Shown here piece after piece: positions 45,981-57,162 of a DNA stretch of 64,000 bases. A model generated the notes under the pieces. That model saw only the letters and a list, made by a program, of their open reading frames with translations, did no database searches and had not been told where the DNA came from. The DNA comes from Streptococcus pasteurianus (GTDB taxonomy: Bacteria; Bacillota; Bacilli; Lactobacillales; Streptococcaceae): assembly GCF_004843545.1 (NCBI RefSeq), contig NZ_CP039457.1, positions 2,085,842-2,149,841 on the forward strand, read 5' to 3'. A program made the position numbers and the translations under genes. How positions within the stretch are numbered: position 1 is the first letter of the stretch; each line of letters begins with the position of its first letter.

Positions 45981-47270
45981 TTATTTTGGTAAGATTGTGA
46001 ATTCTGTTGCATCAGCATGTGCTAAAAAATCATTACCGATTTTCAAGACTTCTGCAAAACCCAACGTTGCTAATATTTTTGGAACATCTAAATAAGTTTC
46101 ATTTGCTGATAAATGATTAATAAATTGTGCTGATAAGTTATCAATAGAATCTAAACTTTTGAAGAAATCTCCATACAGTTCCTTTTTGACAATTTCAAAG
46201 TGTTCTTCTGATAAGTCATCCAAATTGCTTGATTGGGATACTTTATTCAAATATTGACAGATATTATTTGCCATCGCAATTGGTTCCAAAGTATCTAAAG
46301 AAATAATCAAAAACTGAAAATCTGGACAAACTTCAATTTCAAAATCAAAAGAGTCATCAATCTGTCCACTTTCATAAAGCTGCTGATAACGTTTTGATGT
46401 CCAGCCAAGCAACATGGTAAAGAATAATCGCAACGCCAATTCTTGACGTAAACTTGAAGTTCCCTTGGGTAACTGTGCTCCTCTATAACCAATTGCCAAT
46501 TTAGGTTGAGTGACATCCATTTGAATATTCTTTTTCGGCACTACCTGCTCATACACCAAACCTTGTCGCTTAACAACGTGTTTTTTACTTGCCTTTTCTT
46601 TTTGCTCTTTTTTGATTTGATTAAATAGCAAGTCCTTATCGAAATTTCCAACAAGCAACAATGTCATTTCCTGTGGAGAGTAGAAAATATTGTGATTCTC
46701 TTTTAAATCTGCCACCGAAATATTTTCAATACTTTCTTGCGTGCCAGCAATATCTTGAGCAAGGGCAGTGTTAGGATATAAATTTTCAAGAATTCCTTGA
46801 TAGAGACGGTAGTCTGCATCATCTTGATACATGTCAATTTCTTGATCAATAATATCTTTTTCACGCGTAATAGAGGCTTCTGTAAAGGAGGTTTCTGATA
46901 TAAACTGCTGAAGAAGTGTCACATTTTCTTCTAGGTTGTCAACCGCAGAAAAATAGTAGCAAGTCTTGTCAAATGTTGTAAAGGCATTACTATTTGCTCC
47001 CGCATTAGTAAATAGCTCCGCAACATCCTGACCATCTTCCAATTCAAACAATTTATGCTCTAAAAAATGAGCAATCCCCTCGTTGTATTCTTTGGGCTGT
47101 CCATCATATGTAAACTTTGTGTCAAGAGAGCCAAAATTTACAATCATCATTCCACAACTTTCTTGAAAATCTTGTTTTGGAATCAAAAAAATTTTCAATC
47201 CATTTTCTAACTCAGCCGAGTAAATTTTTTCATTTATTTCCGAAAAAATTTGCTCCTTTAATTCCGTCAT
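45981..47270 (-). CDS. M16 family peptidase-like protein (YmfH-like)
   Basis: This 429-residue M16 protein retains the inverted zinc motif HFLEH (in EGIAHFLEHKLFE), so it is probably the catalytic partner of the next gene. This pair plus the RodZ-like gene and pgsA is conserved in Gram-positive bacteria. The start (47,270) is the base after the next gene's stop. Confidence 0.9.
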   Translation of the reverse strand: MTELKEQIFSEINEKIYSAELENGLKIFLIPKQDFQESCGMMIVNFGSLDTKFTYDGQPKEYNEGIAHFLEHKLFELEDGQDVAELFTNAGANSNAFTTFDKTCYYFSAVDNLEENVTLLQQFISETSFTEASITREKDIIDQEIDMYQDDADYRLYQGILENLYPNTALAQDIAGTQESIENISVADLKENHNIFYSPQEMTLLLVGNFDKDLLFNQIKKEQKEKASKKHVVKRQGLVYEQVVPKKNIQMDVTQPKLAIGYRGAQLPKGTSSLRQELALRLFFTMLLGWTSKRYQQLYESGQIDDSFDFEIEVCPDFQFLIISLDTLEPIAMANNICQYLNKVSQSSNLDDLSEEHFEIVKKELYGDFFKSLDSIDNLSAQFINHLSANETYLDVPKILATLGFAEVLKIGNDFLAHADATEFTILPK

Positions 47271-48515
47271 TTATTTTCCCTCCAAAAAATAAAGCGCCTG
47301 TAATTTTACTTTTCTTGTGAATCTTAAAACATCTTCTTTACTAACATTGTCAATTTTGTCAATCATCTTATCAACACTAAAATCACCTGTAAGATACTGA
47401 TGATTGTAGTCACGTTCAATAATTACTCTTGGGGAATCACAAGCCAATTTTAAATTAACCTTTAACATTTTTTTCGTTTGTTTTAAAAGTGATTCAGAGA
47501 AGCGCCCCATCTTAATATCCGAAAATTGTTTATTGATTAATTGAAGTGTTTTATTTCGGTTTTTCTTGTCAATCCCAGCGTAAACATTCAGTAAACCTGT
47601 GTAAATATCGAATTGACTTCCTATGGTATATGCCAAGCCCTCTTTCTCACGTAATTCTGTAAACAGACGAGAATGAGCAAAACCTCCAAACAGCCCATTA
47701 AAGACTAGTAGTGTAAAGTATTCTTCATCTTGATAACGTATTGGAAAATGATAGCCTAGCTGTAAAACTGATTGATTAACATCTTTTGTTTCAAATTGTT
47801 GTCTAATAACATTTGTGAATTCTTGTTGGTAGTCAAATATTAAATCTTTATGACGTTCTTCAAATGGAAAACGATTAAACAACTGTAGCATACGATAATC
47901 ATCAAACTCACCTAATAAAAAGATGTCTAAACGGTCTTCCCGCAACATTTTCTGAAATTCCTGAAAAGCCGTGTAAGAATTTTCAGTAGCTACTAATTCA
48001 GCTGTTCCATATTTTGAAGTTTGAAAAGCAGAATCTTCATAAAAAAGTTTCCTAAGCCCCAACTCACTGCTATAAAAACTATCGTCTTTATCAGCGTTCA
48101 AATAATTAATCAAATTGGTCTGCTCGATATTAAAAAGTTTAGACTGATACTGCTCAACCGTCACAAGTGGAGAAAATAAATTTTGGTAAAGAAAATCAAT
48201 CATTTCTTCCAACAGATTTTCATCTGTCATTACAAATTGATTTTTTATAAAAGCCAACTCAATGTCAACGATATGGACTAGTCCCTTGGTTGACACTTTG
48301 GTTGACAACGTTGCACCATAAAGACTAGCTAAACGCTCTCTAAAACGCTGAGCTGTTGGATATTCCGCATTGGCTGTCGCTAAAATTTGCGCGACTAAAA
48401 CACGTCGTGCAACCGTCTTTTGACTAAAATCACCAGAAAAGCGAAAAGTTAGGTGATTCATTTTAAATTTTTCACTTTTGATAAGATGTAATTCAACACC
48501 CTCAACTAATTTCAT
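47271..48515 (-). CDS. M16 family peptidase-like protein (YmfF-like), non-catalytic
   Basis: This protein of about 414 residues is homologous to M16 peptidases but I see no HxxEH motif, as in the YmfF partner type. It probably acts as the structural half of a heterodimer with the downstream YmfH-like gene. I chose MKLVEGVELHLIK at 48515, preceded by AAGGA. Confidence 0.9.
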   Translation of the reverse strand: MKLVEGVELHLIKSEKFKMNHLTFRFSGDFSQKTVARRVLVAQILATANAEYPTAQRFRERLASLYGATLSTKVSTKGLVHIVDIELAFIKNQFVMTDENLLEEMIDFLYQNLFSPLVTVEQYQSKLFNIEQTNLINYLNADKDDSFYSSELGLRKLFYEDSAFQTSKYGTAELVATENSYTAFQEFQKMLREDRLDIFLLGEFDDYRMLQLFNRFPFEERHKDLIFDYQQEFTNVIRQQFETKDVNQSVLQLGYHFPIRYQDEEYFTLLVFNGLFGGFAHSRLFTELREKEGLAYTIGSQFDIYTGLLNVYAGIDKKNRNKTLQLINKQFSDIKMGRFSESLLKQTKKMLKVNLKLACDSPRVIIERDYNHQYLTGDFSVDKMIDKIDNVSKEDVLRFTRKVKLQALYFLEGK

Positions 48516-48603
48516 TGCAAATTCCTTACTAAAAAACACATTATTAGCTAAAATTATACCACGTTTATGTTATAATTACTTGAATTATAAAATGGAGAAA
48601 ACA

Positions 48604-48981
48604 ATGGAATACAAATTATTTGATGACTATATCACATTACAAGCATTACTAAAAGAACTTGGTATTATCCAAAGTGGTGGGGCTATAAAAGGGTATTTAG
48701 CAGAAACAACTGTTCTTTTTAATGGTCAAGATGAAAAACGTCGTGGCAAAAAAATTCGTATCGGCGATACCATCACCATTCCCGAAGAAAATGTTGAGAT
48801 TCAGATTGTCGAACCAACATCAGCTGAAAAACAAGAGCACCTAGAAGCAATTGCTGAAAAAGAACGTGTCGCTGCCATTGTCAAAGAGCTCAATCAGAAA
48901 AATAAAAAAGTTAAAAAACAAAATCAAGGAAAAACAAAACAAACAAATGAACGTAAACCCGTTCGTTTCCCAGGAACTTAA
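48604..48981 (+). CDS. yaaA: S4 domain protein YaaA
   Basis: This 125-residue protein has an S4-like RNA-binding domain ([38 protein letters not shown]) and a Lys-rich tail. Family members lie before recF in Firmicutes and are linked to ribosome assembly. I chose MEYKLFDDY at 48604, preceded by GGAG. recF begins three bases after its stop. Confidence 0.92.
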   Translation: MEYKLFDDYITLQALLKELGIIQSGGAIKGYLAETTVLFNGQDEKRRGKKIRIGDTITIPEENVEIQIVEPTSAEKQEHLEAIAEKERVAAIVKELNQKNKKVKKQNQGKTKQTNERKPVRFPGT

Positions 48982-48983
48982 GC

Positions 48984-50078
48984 ATGTGGATTCAAAAAAT
49001 AACGTTAAAAAATTATCGTAACTATCTGACTAGTGAGCTTGAATTTTCTCCTGGACTTAATGTTTTCATCGGAAAAAACGCTCAAGGAAAGACAAATTTC
49101 TTAGAAGCAATTTATTTCCTTTCTCTTACCCGCAGCCACCGCACACGAACAGACAAAGAGTTGATTCATTTTGATGCCAAAGAACTTCTGGTTTCTGGTA
49201 TTTTACAACGTTCAAGTGGTACTGTTCCTTTAGATATTAGTCTTTCAAGTAAGGGACGTGTTACAAAAGTTAATCATCTAAAACAAGCTAAGTTATCAGA
49301 CTATATTGGTGTAATGACCGTTGTTCTTTTTGCACCTGAAGATTTACAACTCATCAAAGGCGCTCCAAGCCTTCGTCGAAAATTTATTGACATTGATTTA
49401 GGGCAAATAAAGCCGATTTATTTAGCTGATTTGTCTAATTATAACCACGTGCTAAAACAGCGTAATACTTATCTTAAAACGGCTGAAAAAGTTGATACTG
49501 ATTTTTTAGCTGTGCTTGATGAGCAATTAGCTGATTTTGGTAGCCGTGTCATGGAACATCGTTTAGATTTCATTTCTAATTTAGAAAAAGAAGCCGACCG
49601 CTATCATTATGCCATTTCAAACGGCATTGAACATCTTAGTATCCATTATCTGTCATCTGTTTCCTTCCAAGAAAAGGATGACATTAAGCCAAACTTCTTA
49701 AAAGCTTTACAGAAAAATCAGCAGCGTGATATTTTCAAAAAAAATACAAGTGTTGGTCCTCACCGCGATGATTTGGAATTTTTCATCAATGATATGCCAG
49801 CAAATTTTGGCAGCCAAGGTCAGCACCGTAGCTTAATCTTATCACTAAAAATGGCTGAAATTGAGTTAATAAGAACAGTAACTGGTGATTATCCTATTTT
49901 GCTTTTAGATGATGTCATGAGCGAGCTTGATAATTACAGACAAACCGAACTCTTAAAAATGATTATTGATAAAAACGTTCAAACCTTCATTACAACAACG
50001 AGTCTCGACCACCTATCGCAGCTTCCGGACGACTTAAAAATCTTTACAGTTAATCAAGGTAACATTCAAGAAAATTAA
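48984..50078 (+). CDS. recF: DNA replication and repair protein RecF
   Basis: This 364-residue SMC-like ATPase helps load RecA at gapped DNA. Walker A is GKNAQGKTN (residues 30-38), the signature is [18 protein letters not shown] and Walker B is [11 protein letters not shown]. In many bacteria recF is next to dnaA-dnaN; here it is 14 kb before the origin, the streptococcal arrangement. Confidence 0.97.
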   Translation: MWIQKITLKNYRNYLTSELEFSPGLNVFIGKNAQGKTNFLEAIYFLSLTRSHRTRTDKELIHFDAKELLVSGILQRSSGTVPLDISLSSKGRVTKVNHLKQAKLSDYIGVMTVVLFAPEDLQLIKGAPSLRRKFIDIDLGQIKPIYLADLSNYNHVLKQRNTYLKTAEKVDTDFLAVLDEQLADFGSRVMEHRLDFISNLEKEADRYHYAISNGIEHLSIHYLSSVSFQEKDDIKPNFLKALQKNQQRDIFKKNTSVGPHRDDLEFFINDMPANFGSQGQHRSLILSLKMAEIELIRTVTGDYPILLLDDVMSELDNYRQTELLKMIIDKNVQTFITTTSLDHLSQLPDDLKIFTVNQGNIQEN

Positions 50079-50105
50079 AAAGCTGGCGTTTGCCAGCTTT
50101 TTGTT
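50078..50105 (+). terminator. Terminator of recF
   Basis: AAAAAGCTGGC and GCCAGCTTTTT form a perfect stem with a GTTT-type loop directly after the recF stop. Confidence 0.85.
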
Positions 50106-50139
50106 ATGTTTACAGATAAGTTGACAACATTGTCAACGA

Positions 50140-51006
50140 TTAATAAGACTTGACAATTCCTAGTAAAACAGCACCAAGAACAAAACAAGCAATACCAATT
50201 GCCAACCAACGTGTTTCTTTACGTGTTTTTGTTTCACCAAGGAAAAGAATACCACCCATGATAGAAATAACAACACCTAATTGTGAGAAGCTAAAAGCAA
50301 TAGCTAAACCAGCTTTAGCAGCAGCTAATAGCATGAAGATATTACCAACACCCCACATCAAACCAACGATAGCATTTTTGATAACAACTGTTTCAAATTT
50401 AACGTTGAATTTCATGAACATCATTGCACCAATAACCATACCAACAGCCATTGGGAAGATAACTGCCAACGCATCAAATTTCATGATGTTGTTGAATAAG
50501 ATTGTGTAAGAAAGGTAACCAACAGTAGAATAAGTTAAAGCACGGAAACCTTTCCCAAAATCGGTCAATTCACTCGTTTCAACTTTTTCAGCATCTTGTC
50601 TACTTGTAAAATAAAAACCAATGACAAGCAAAAGTAAAGCAATAATACCAAGAGTATACTGAACAGGTTTACTCCACTCACCAAAGACGATAGCTCCAAT
50701 TAAACTACCGAAAACTAATTGAGCACCACTTGATAATGGATTCCCCACAGAAACACCCATGTATTGCATAGCACGGAATTGACCATTTTGCCCCATAGAC
50801 CAAAGCATACCACCAATAATTCCAAATCCCCAGAGTGATACTGACATTTCGGGTTGGACAAATAGCCAAACAACAAAAGCAAATAAAAGTGCTCCAATAG
50901 TCATTCCTAATGTTTGTTGATCTGGTTTACCACCAATTTTATTGCTGACAAAACCAATACTTCCCCACGCAACCATGGGAATCAATGCATATAAAATACC
51001 TTGCAT
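50140..51006 (-). CDS. GRP family sugar transporter (GlcU/RhaT-like)
   Basis: This 288-residue protein has ten membrane helices in two EamA-like halves, the GRP family pattern. It resembles the glucose uptake protein GlcU, which imports glucose with protons. Its leader has a cre-like site and a 16-bp palindrome, which suits a regulated sugar permease. Substrate specificity is inferred only from family. Confidence 0.88.
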   Translation of the reverse strand: MQGILYALIPMVAWGSIGFVSNKIGGKPDQQTLGMTIGALLFAFVVWLFVQPEMSVSLWGFGIIGGMLWSMGQNGQFRAMQYMGVSVGNPLSSGAQLVFGSLIGAIVFGEWSKPVQYTLGIIALLLLVIGFYFTSRQDAEKVETSELTDFGKGFRALTYSTVGYLSYTILFNNIMKFDALAVIFPMAVGMVIGAMMFMKFNVKFETVVIKNAIVGLMWGVGNIFMLLAAAKAGLAIAFSFSQLGVVISIMGGILFLGETKTRKETRWLAIGIACFVLGAVLLGIVKSY

Positions 51007-51047
51007 TTTTTCTCCTTTACAATATTTTTACAATTAAGTAAACAGTA

Positions 51048-51063
51048 TTTACAATATTGTAAA
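51048..51063. promoter_or_regulatory. 16-bp perfect palindrome upstream of the sugar transporter
   Basis: TTTACAATATTGTAAA is self-complementary and lies 42 bases before the gene. A second TTTACAATATTT half occurs nearer the start codon (51,017). This is a likely operator for a dimeric regulator; which one is unknown. Confidence 0.55.
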
Positions 51064-51088
51064 TATAAAAATAATCGTTTATTTTGTG

Positions 51089-51102
51089 TGAAAACGTTTT
51101 TC
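51089..51102. promoter_or_regulatory. cre-like site
   Basis: TGAAAACGTTTTTC agrees with the catabolite-responsive element consensus WGWAARCGYTWWMA at all but the last base. It is upstream of the sugar transporter gene, so CcpA control is plausible. Confidence 0.6.
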
Positions 51103-51185
51103 AGAAAAATAAAAGAAATTTTCATTTTTAAAACGAACACAGCTTTATATTCTACCACAATTACTATCACTTTGTAAAGGCTATC

Positions 51186-51224
51186 AAAAAATCCCTGACA
51201 AGCATAAGCCCTATCAGAGATTTT
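51186..51224 (-). terminator. Terminator of guaB
   Basis: AAAATCCCTGA and TCAGAGATTTT form an 11-bp stem with one mismatch, and a T-run follows on the minus strand. It lies just after guaB. Confidence 0.8.
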
Positions 51225-51245
51225 CTTAATTAAATATTTTAGAAA

Positions 51246-52763
<1,518 letters not shown>

Positions 52764-52895
52764 TTAGCCCCCCAGCTAATTTTTTATTGTTACTATAATA
52801 ACACGCCAGAATCATTTGTCAATAAAATAAATTCAATTTTTTTCCAAATTATCTTTTAAAGAAACATGGTATTTTCTACCCATTATTAGACTGAA

Positions 52896-52940
52896 TATTT
52901 TTGTAATTATCATTTATTTTAAATGATAATTACAAAAATA
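52896..52940. repeat. 21-bp perfect inverted repeat between guaB and trpS
   Basis: TATTTTTGTAATTATCATTTA (21 bases in two parts: TATTTTTGTAATT and ATCATTTA) is the exact complement of the sequence on the other side of a TTT loop. It sits just beyond the trpS terminator. It could be a bidirectional terminator for trpS or the remnant of a small mobile element. No gene is present in 52,728-52,895 apart from the guaB leader. Confidence 0.7.
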
Positions 52941-52976
52941 AAAAACTCCAAAGTAAAAATTGTTACTTTAGAGTTT
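52939..52976 (-). terminator. Terminator of trpS
   Basis: AAACTCCAAAGTAA and TTACTTTAGAGTTT form a 14-bp stem with one G-T position and a T-run on the minus strand. It is ten bases after the trpS stop. Confidence 0.85.
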
Positions 52977-52985
52977 CATTTTAAT

Positions 52986-54017
<1,032 letters not shown>

Positions 54018-54034
54018 TCAAAATTAATTTCAAA

Positions 54035-54293
54035 TAAAACACCCCCACGTAGCTATAAACTACGTGAGGGCGTTCTCAATACGCGGTACCACCTCAATTG
54101 ATAGAAAATTTTCTACCATCTCTTACCACTATTAAAAGTTCACAGATAAATGCAAACATTATTTTCCATTATATATATCAGCCCATTCATGCAAGGGTAC
54201 TACTGATTTTCAGCACCATCAGCTCTCTAAAAGTACGCATCTACATTACTCTTCTGAATCTTCTTCATTTTATGAAATTCTAGAAACTTTGTC
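54035..54293 (-). promoter_or_regulatory. T-box leader of trpS with promoter
   Basis: On the minus strand TTGACA and TAAAAT, 17 bases apart, form the promoter. A stem I region follows, with a candidate specifier TGG in GAATGGGCTG near 54,185. The conserved AGGTGGTACCGCG (54,094-54,082) comes next, and then the terminator stem CTACGTG/CACGTAG (54,043-54,070). Uncharged tRNA-Trp should pair with TGG and stabilise the antiterminator. Confidence 0.92.
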
Positions 54294-54488
54294 AAGCTAA
54301 TAGCTATTTTCCTAGGAAATTCTCGCTTTCTTAGAAAGAATAATTATACAGTTTCTTCGGGAATTCCTTTTTAATAAAATTAAAAAATGAGAATTATACA
54401 TCGTAATCAACTTTCTCTCACATAAATCTTGACGAGTATCTTCTTCTTTGCAATAATAGAATCGTTTGTTATAAAGAAGAGGATTATT

Positions 54489-55361
54489 ATGAAGAAAAAA
54501 TTAATTGATTTTGGGCTCGTTACAGTAGGAGCATTTATTGCTGCTATCGGTTTTAACAGTTTTTTCCTAGAGAATCACATTGCATCTGGTGGGGTTGTTG
54601 GTTTAGCTGTTAGTTTGAAAGCTTTATTTGGTTGGAATACTGGGAATTTTGTTATGATTTCAAATTTTCCACTCCTTATAGCTTGCTGGCTTTTCCTAGG
54701 GAAAGAGACATTTGTAAAAACCGTTTATGGGTCATGGATTTATTCTATTTTTGTTAAACTAACTGAAGGTGTGCCAAATTTAACAGACAATCCTTTGTTA
54801 GCTGCGCTTTTTGGAGGTATTATTTGTGGTTTTGGTTTAGGGGTTGTCTTTTGGGGAAATTCTTCAACAGGTGGAACAGGTATTATCACCCAAATTCTCC
54901 ATAAATACACACCACTTCCTCTTGCCGTTGCAATGACAATCGTTGATGGTTGTAGTGTTGCGATGGGATTTGTCGCCTTTGATATTGACACAGTTATGTA
55001 TTCTATTATTGCATTGATTACGATTGGTTATGTCGTTAATAGCATGCAACTTGGGGTCACTTCATCACGAAATATCATGATTGTTTCACCTAAGAATGAT
55101 TTAATCAAACATTATATTTCTACGAAAGCAGACCGTGGGGTCACTGAAATTCCAGTTACTGGTGGTTATTCAGGTGAAAATCATACCATGCTAATGACAA
55201 CTGTTTCTCGTCAAGAAGTTCCTCGTTTAGAAAAAAATATCCAAAAAATTGACGAAACTGCCTTTATCGTCGTTATGCCTGCTACACAAGTTATGGGACG
55301 TGGATTTAGCCTCAAAAAATACTATAAACTTGACGAAAAAGACATCATTTTACCAATGTAA
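54489..55361 (+). CDS. YitT family membrane protein
   Basis: This protein of about 290 residues has five to six membrane helices and a C-terminal soluble DUF2179 domain (ADRGVTEIPVTGGYSGENHTMLMTTVSRQEV). The family function is unknown. I chose the ATG at 54489, preceded by AGAGGA. The stretch 54,294-54,488 carries the trpS and yitT promoter regions and no gene. Confidence 0.9.
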   Translation: MKKKLIDFGLVTVGAFIAAIGFNSFFLENHIASGGVVGLAVSLKALFGWNTGNFVMISNFPLLIACWLFLGKETFVKTVYGSWIYSIFVKLTEGVPNLTDNPLLAALFGGIICGFGLGVVFWGNSSTGGTGIITQILHKYTPLPLAVAMTIVDGCSVAMGFVAFDIDTVMYSIIALITIGYVVNSMQLGVTSSRNIMIVSPKNDLIKHYISTKADRGVTEIPVTGGYSGENHTMLMTTVSRQEVPRLEKNIQKIDETAFIVVMPATQVMGRGFSLKKYYKLDEKDIILPM

Positions 55362-55445
55362 TGCAAAGCCTCGCTTTCTCTGATTGAAAATTGGGGCTTT
55401 TTCATGTACAATGAAGCTTATAGATAAATATTATGAGGTGAAAAA

Positions 55446-57068
55446 TTGCTTACAGTTTCTGATGTATCACTACGTTTCAGCGATAGAAAACTATTTGATG
55501 AGGTTAACATCAACTTTACAGCTGGAAATACCTATGGTTTAATCGGTGCCAATGGTGCAGGAAAATCAACATTTTTAAAAATCTTGGCAGGAGATATTGA
55601 ACCAACAACAGGTCATGTTTCCCTTGGTCCAAATGAACGCTTATCAGTTCTTCGTCAAAATCACTTTGACTATGAGGAAGAACGTGCTATTGATGTTGTT
55701 ATTATGGGAAATGAACGTCTTTACAACATTATGAAAGAAAAAGATGCTATCTACATGAAACCTGATTTTTCAGATGAAGATGGTGTCCGCGCTGCCGAGT
55801 TAGAAAGCGAATTTGCAGAGCTTGGCGGTTGGGAAGCCGAAAGCGAAGCTTCTCAATTACTTCAAAACTTAAACATTCCAGAAGATCTTCATTACCAAAA
55901 CATGAGTGAATTAGCCAATGGTGATAAAGTGAAAGTCCTTCTTGCCAAAGCTCTTTTTGGTAAACCTGACGTCCTTCTCCTTGACGAACCAACCAACGGT
56001 CTTGATATTCAATCTATTTCTTGGTTAGAAGATTTCTTGATTGACTTTGAAAATACTGTTATTGTCGTTTCCCATGACCGTCACTTCTTAAATAAAGTAT
56101 GTACGCACATGGCTGACCTTGATTTCGGTAAAATCAAACTTTACGTCGGTAACTACGACTTCTGGAAACAATCTTCTGAGCTTGCTGCTCGCCTACAAGC
56201 AGACCGCAATGCTAAAGCAGAAGAAAAAATTAAAGAATTACAAGAATTCGTGGCACGTTTCTCTGCCAATGCTTCTAAATCAAAACAAGCCACATCTCGT
56301 AAGAAAATGCTTGATAAAATTGAATTAGAAGAAATTGTTCCTTCTAGTCGTAAATACCCATTTATCAACTTCAAAGCAGAACGCGAACTTGGTAAAGACC
56401 TTTTAACGGTTGAGAATTTATCCGTTAAAATTGATGGAGAAACTGTTCTTGATAATATCAGCTTCATCCTACGTCCAGGTGATAAAACAGCTTTCATTGG
56501 ACAAAACGATATTCAAACAACAGCTCTTATTCGTGCTTTGATGGATGACATAGAATACGAAGGTACTATCAAATGGGGGGTCACAACTAGCCGCTCTTAT
56601 CTTCCAAAAGATAATTCACGTGACTTTTCCTCTGGTGAATCAATTCTTGAATGGCTTCGTCAATTTGCTTCTAAAGAAGAGGACGATAACACATTCCTTC
56701 GTGGATTCCTTGGACGCATGCTTTTCTCTGGTGACGAAGTTAACAAATCAGTTAGCGTATTGTCAGGGGGAGAAAAAGTGCGCGTGATGCTTTCTAAATT
56801 GATGCTCCTCAAATCCAACGTTCTTGTCCTTGATGATCCAACAAACCACTTAGACTTGGAATCAATTTCAAGCTTGAATGATGGGCTGAAAGATTTCAAA
56901 GAATCTATTATCTTTGCAAGTCATGACCATGAGTTTATTCAAACACTTGCTAATCACATTGTCGTGATCTCAAAAAATGGGGTTATTGACCGTATCGATG
57001 AAACTTATGATGAATTTCTTGAAAATGAAGAAGTTCAAGCCAAAGTTAAAGAACTCTGGAAAGATTAA
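55446..57068 (+). CDS. ABC-F family ATPase (YbiT/YkpA-like)
   Basis: This 540-residue protein has two ABC domains and no membrane segment, so it is a cytosolic ribosome-acting ABC-F protein rather than a transporter. Domain 1 has Walker A GANGAGKST and LLLDEPTNGLD. Domain 2 has the signature LSGGEKVRV and VLDDPTNHLD, but its Walker A is GQNDIQTTAL with no lysine. The start codon is TTG, with GAGGTG upstream. It resembles YbiT; resistance is not suggested. Confidence 0.92.
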   Translation: MLTVSDVSLRFSDRKLFDEVNINFTAGNTYGLIGANGAGKSTFLKILAGDIEPTTGHVSLGPNERLSVLRQNHFDYEEERAIDVVIMGNERLYNIMKEKDAIYMKPDFSDEDGVRAAELESEFAELGGWEAESEASQLLQNLNIPEDLHYQNMSELANGDKVKVLLAKALFGKPDVLLLDEPTNGLDIQSISWLEDFLIDFENTVIVVSHDRHFLNKVCTHMADLDFGKIKLYVGNYDFWKQSSELAARLQADRNAKAEEKIKELQEFVARFSANASKSKQATSRKKMLDKIELEEIVPSSRKYPFINFKAERELGKDLLTVENLSVKIDGETVLDNISFILRPGDKTAFIGQNDIQTTALIRALMDDIEYEGTIKWGVTTSRSYLPKDNSRDFSSGESILEWLRQFASKEEDDNTFLRGFLGRMLFSGDEVNKSVSVLSGGEKVRVMLSKLMLLKSNVLVLDDPTNHLDLESISSLNDGLKDFKESIIFASHDHEFIQTLANHIVVISKNGVIDRIDETYDEFLENEEVQAKVKELWKD

Positions 57069-57121
57069 TTTATTAATAATTTCCTGACGTTTACACAAAC
57101 TTTACAATATATAGAAAAGAA

Positions 57122-57150
57122 ACAGGTTGGGATAAGCTATCTCAACCTGT
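57122..57150. terminator. Stem-loop after the ABC-F gene
   Basis: ACAGGTTGGGATA and TATCTCAACCTGT form a 13-bp stem with one mismatch and an AGC loop. No T-run follows, so termination is not certain. It lies 13 bases before the YfhO gene. Confidence 0.55.
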
Positions 57151-57162
57151 CTTACTAAAGCT

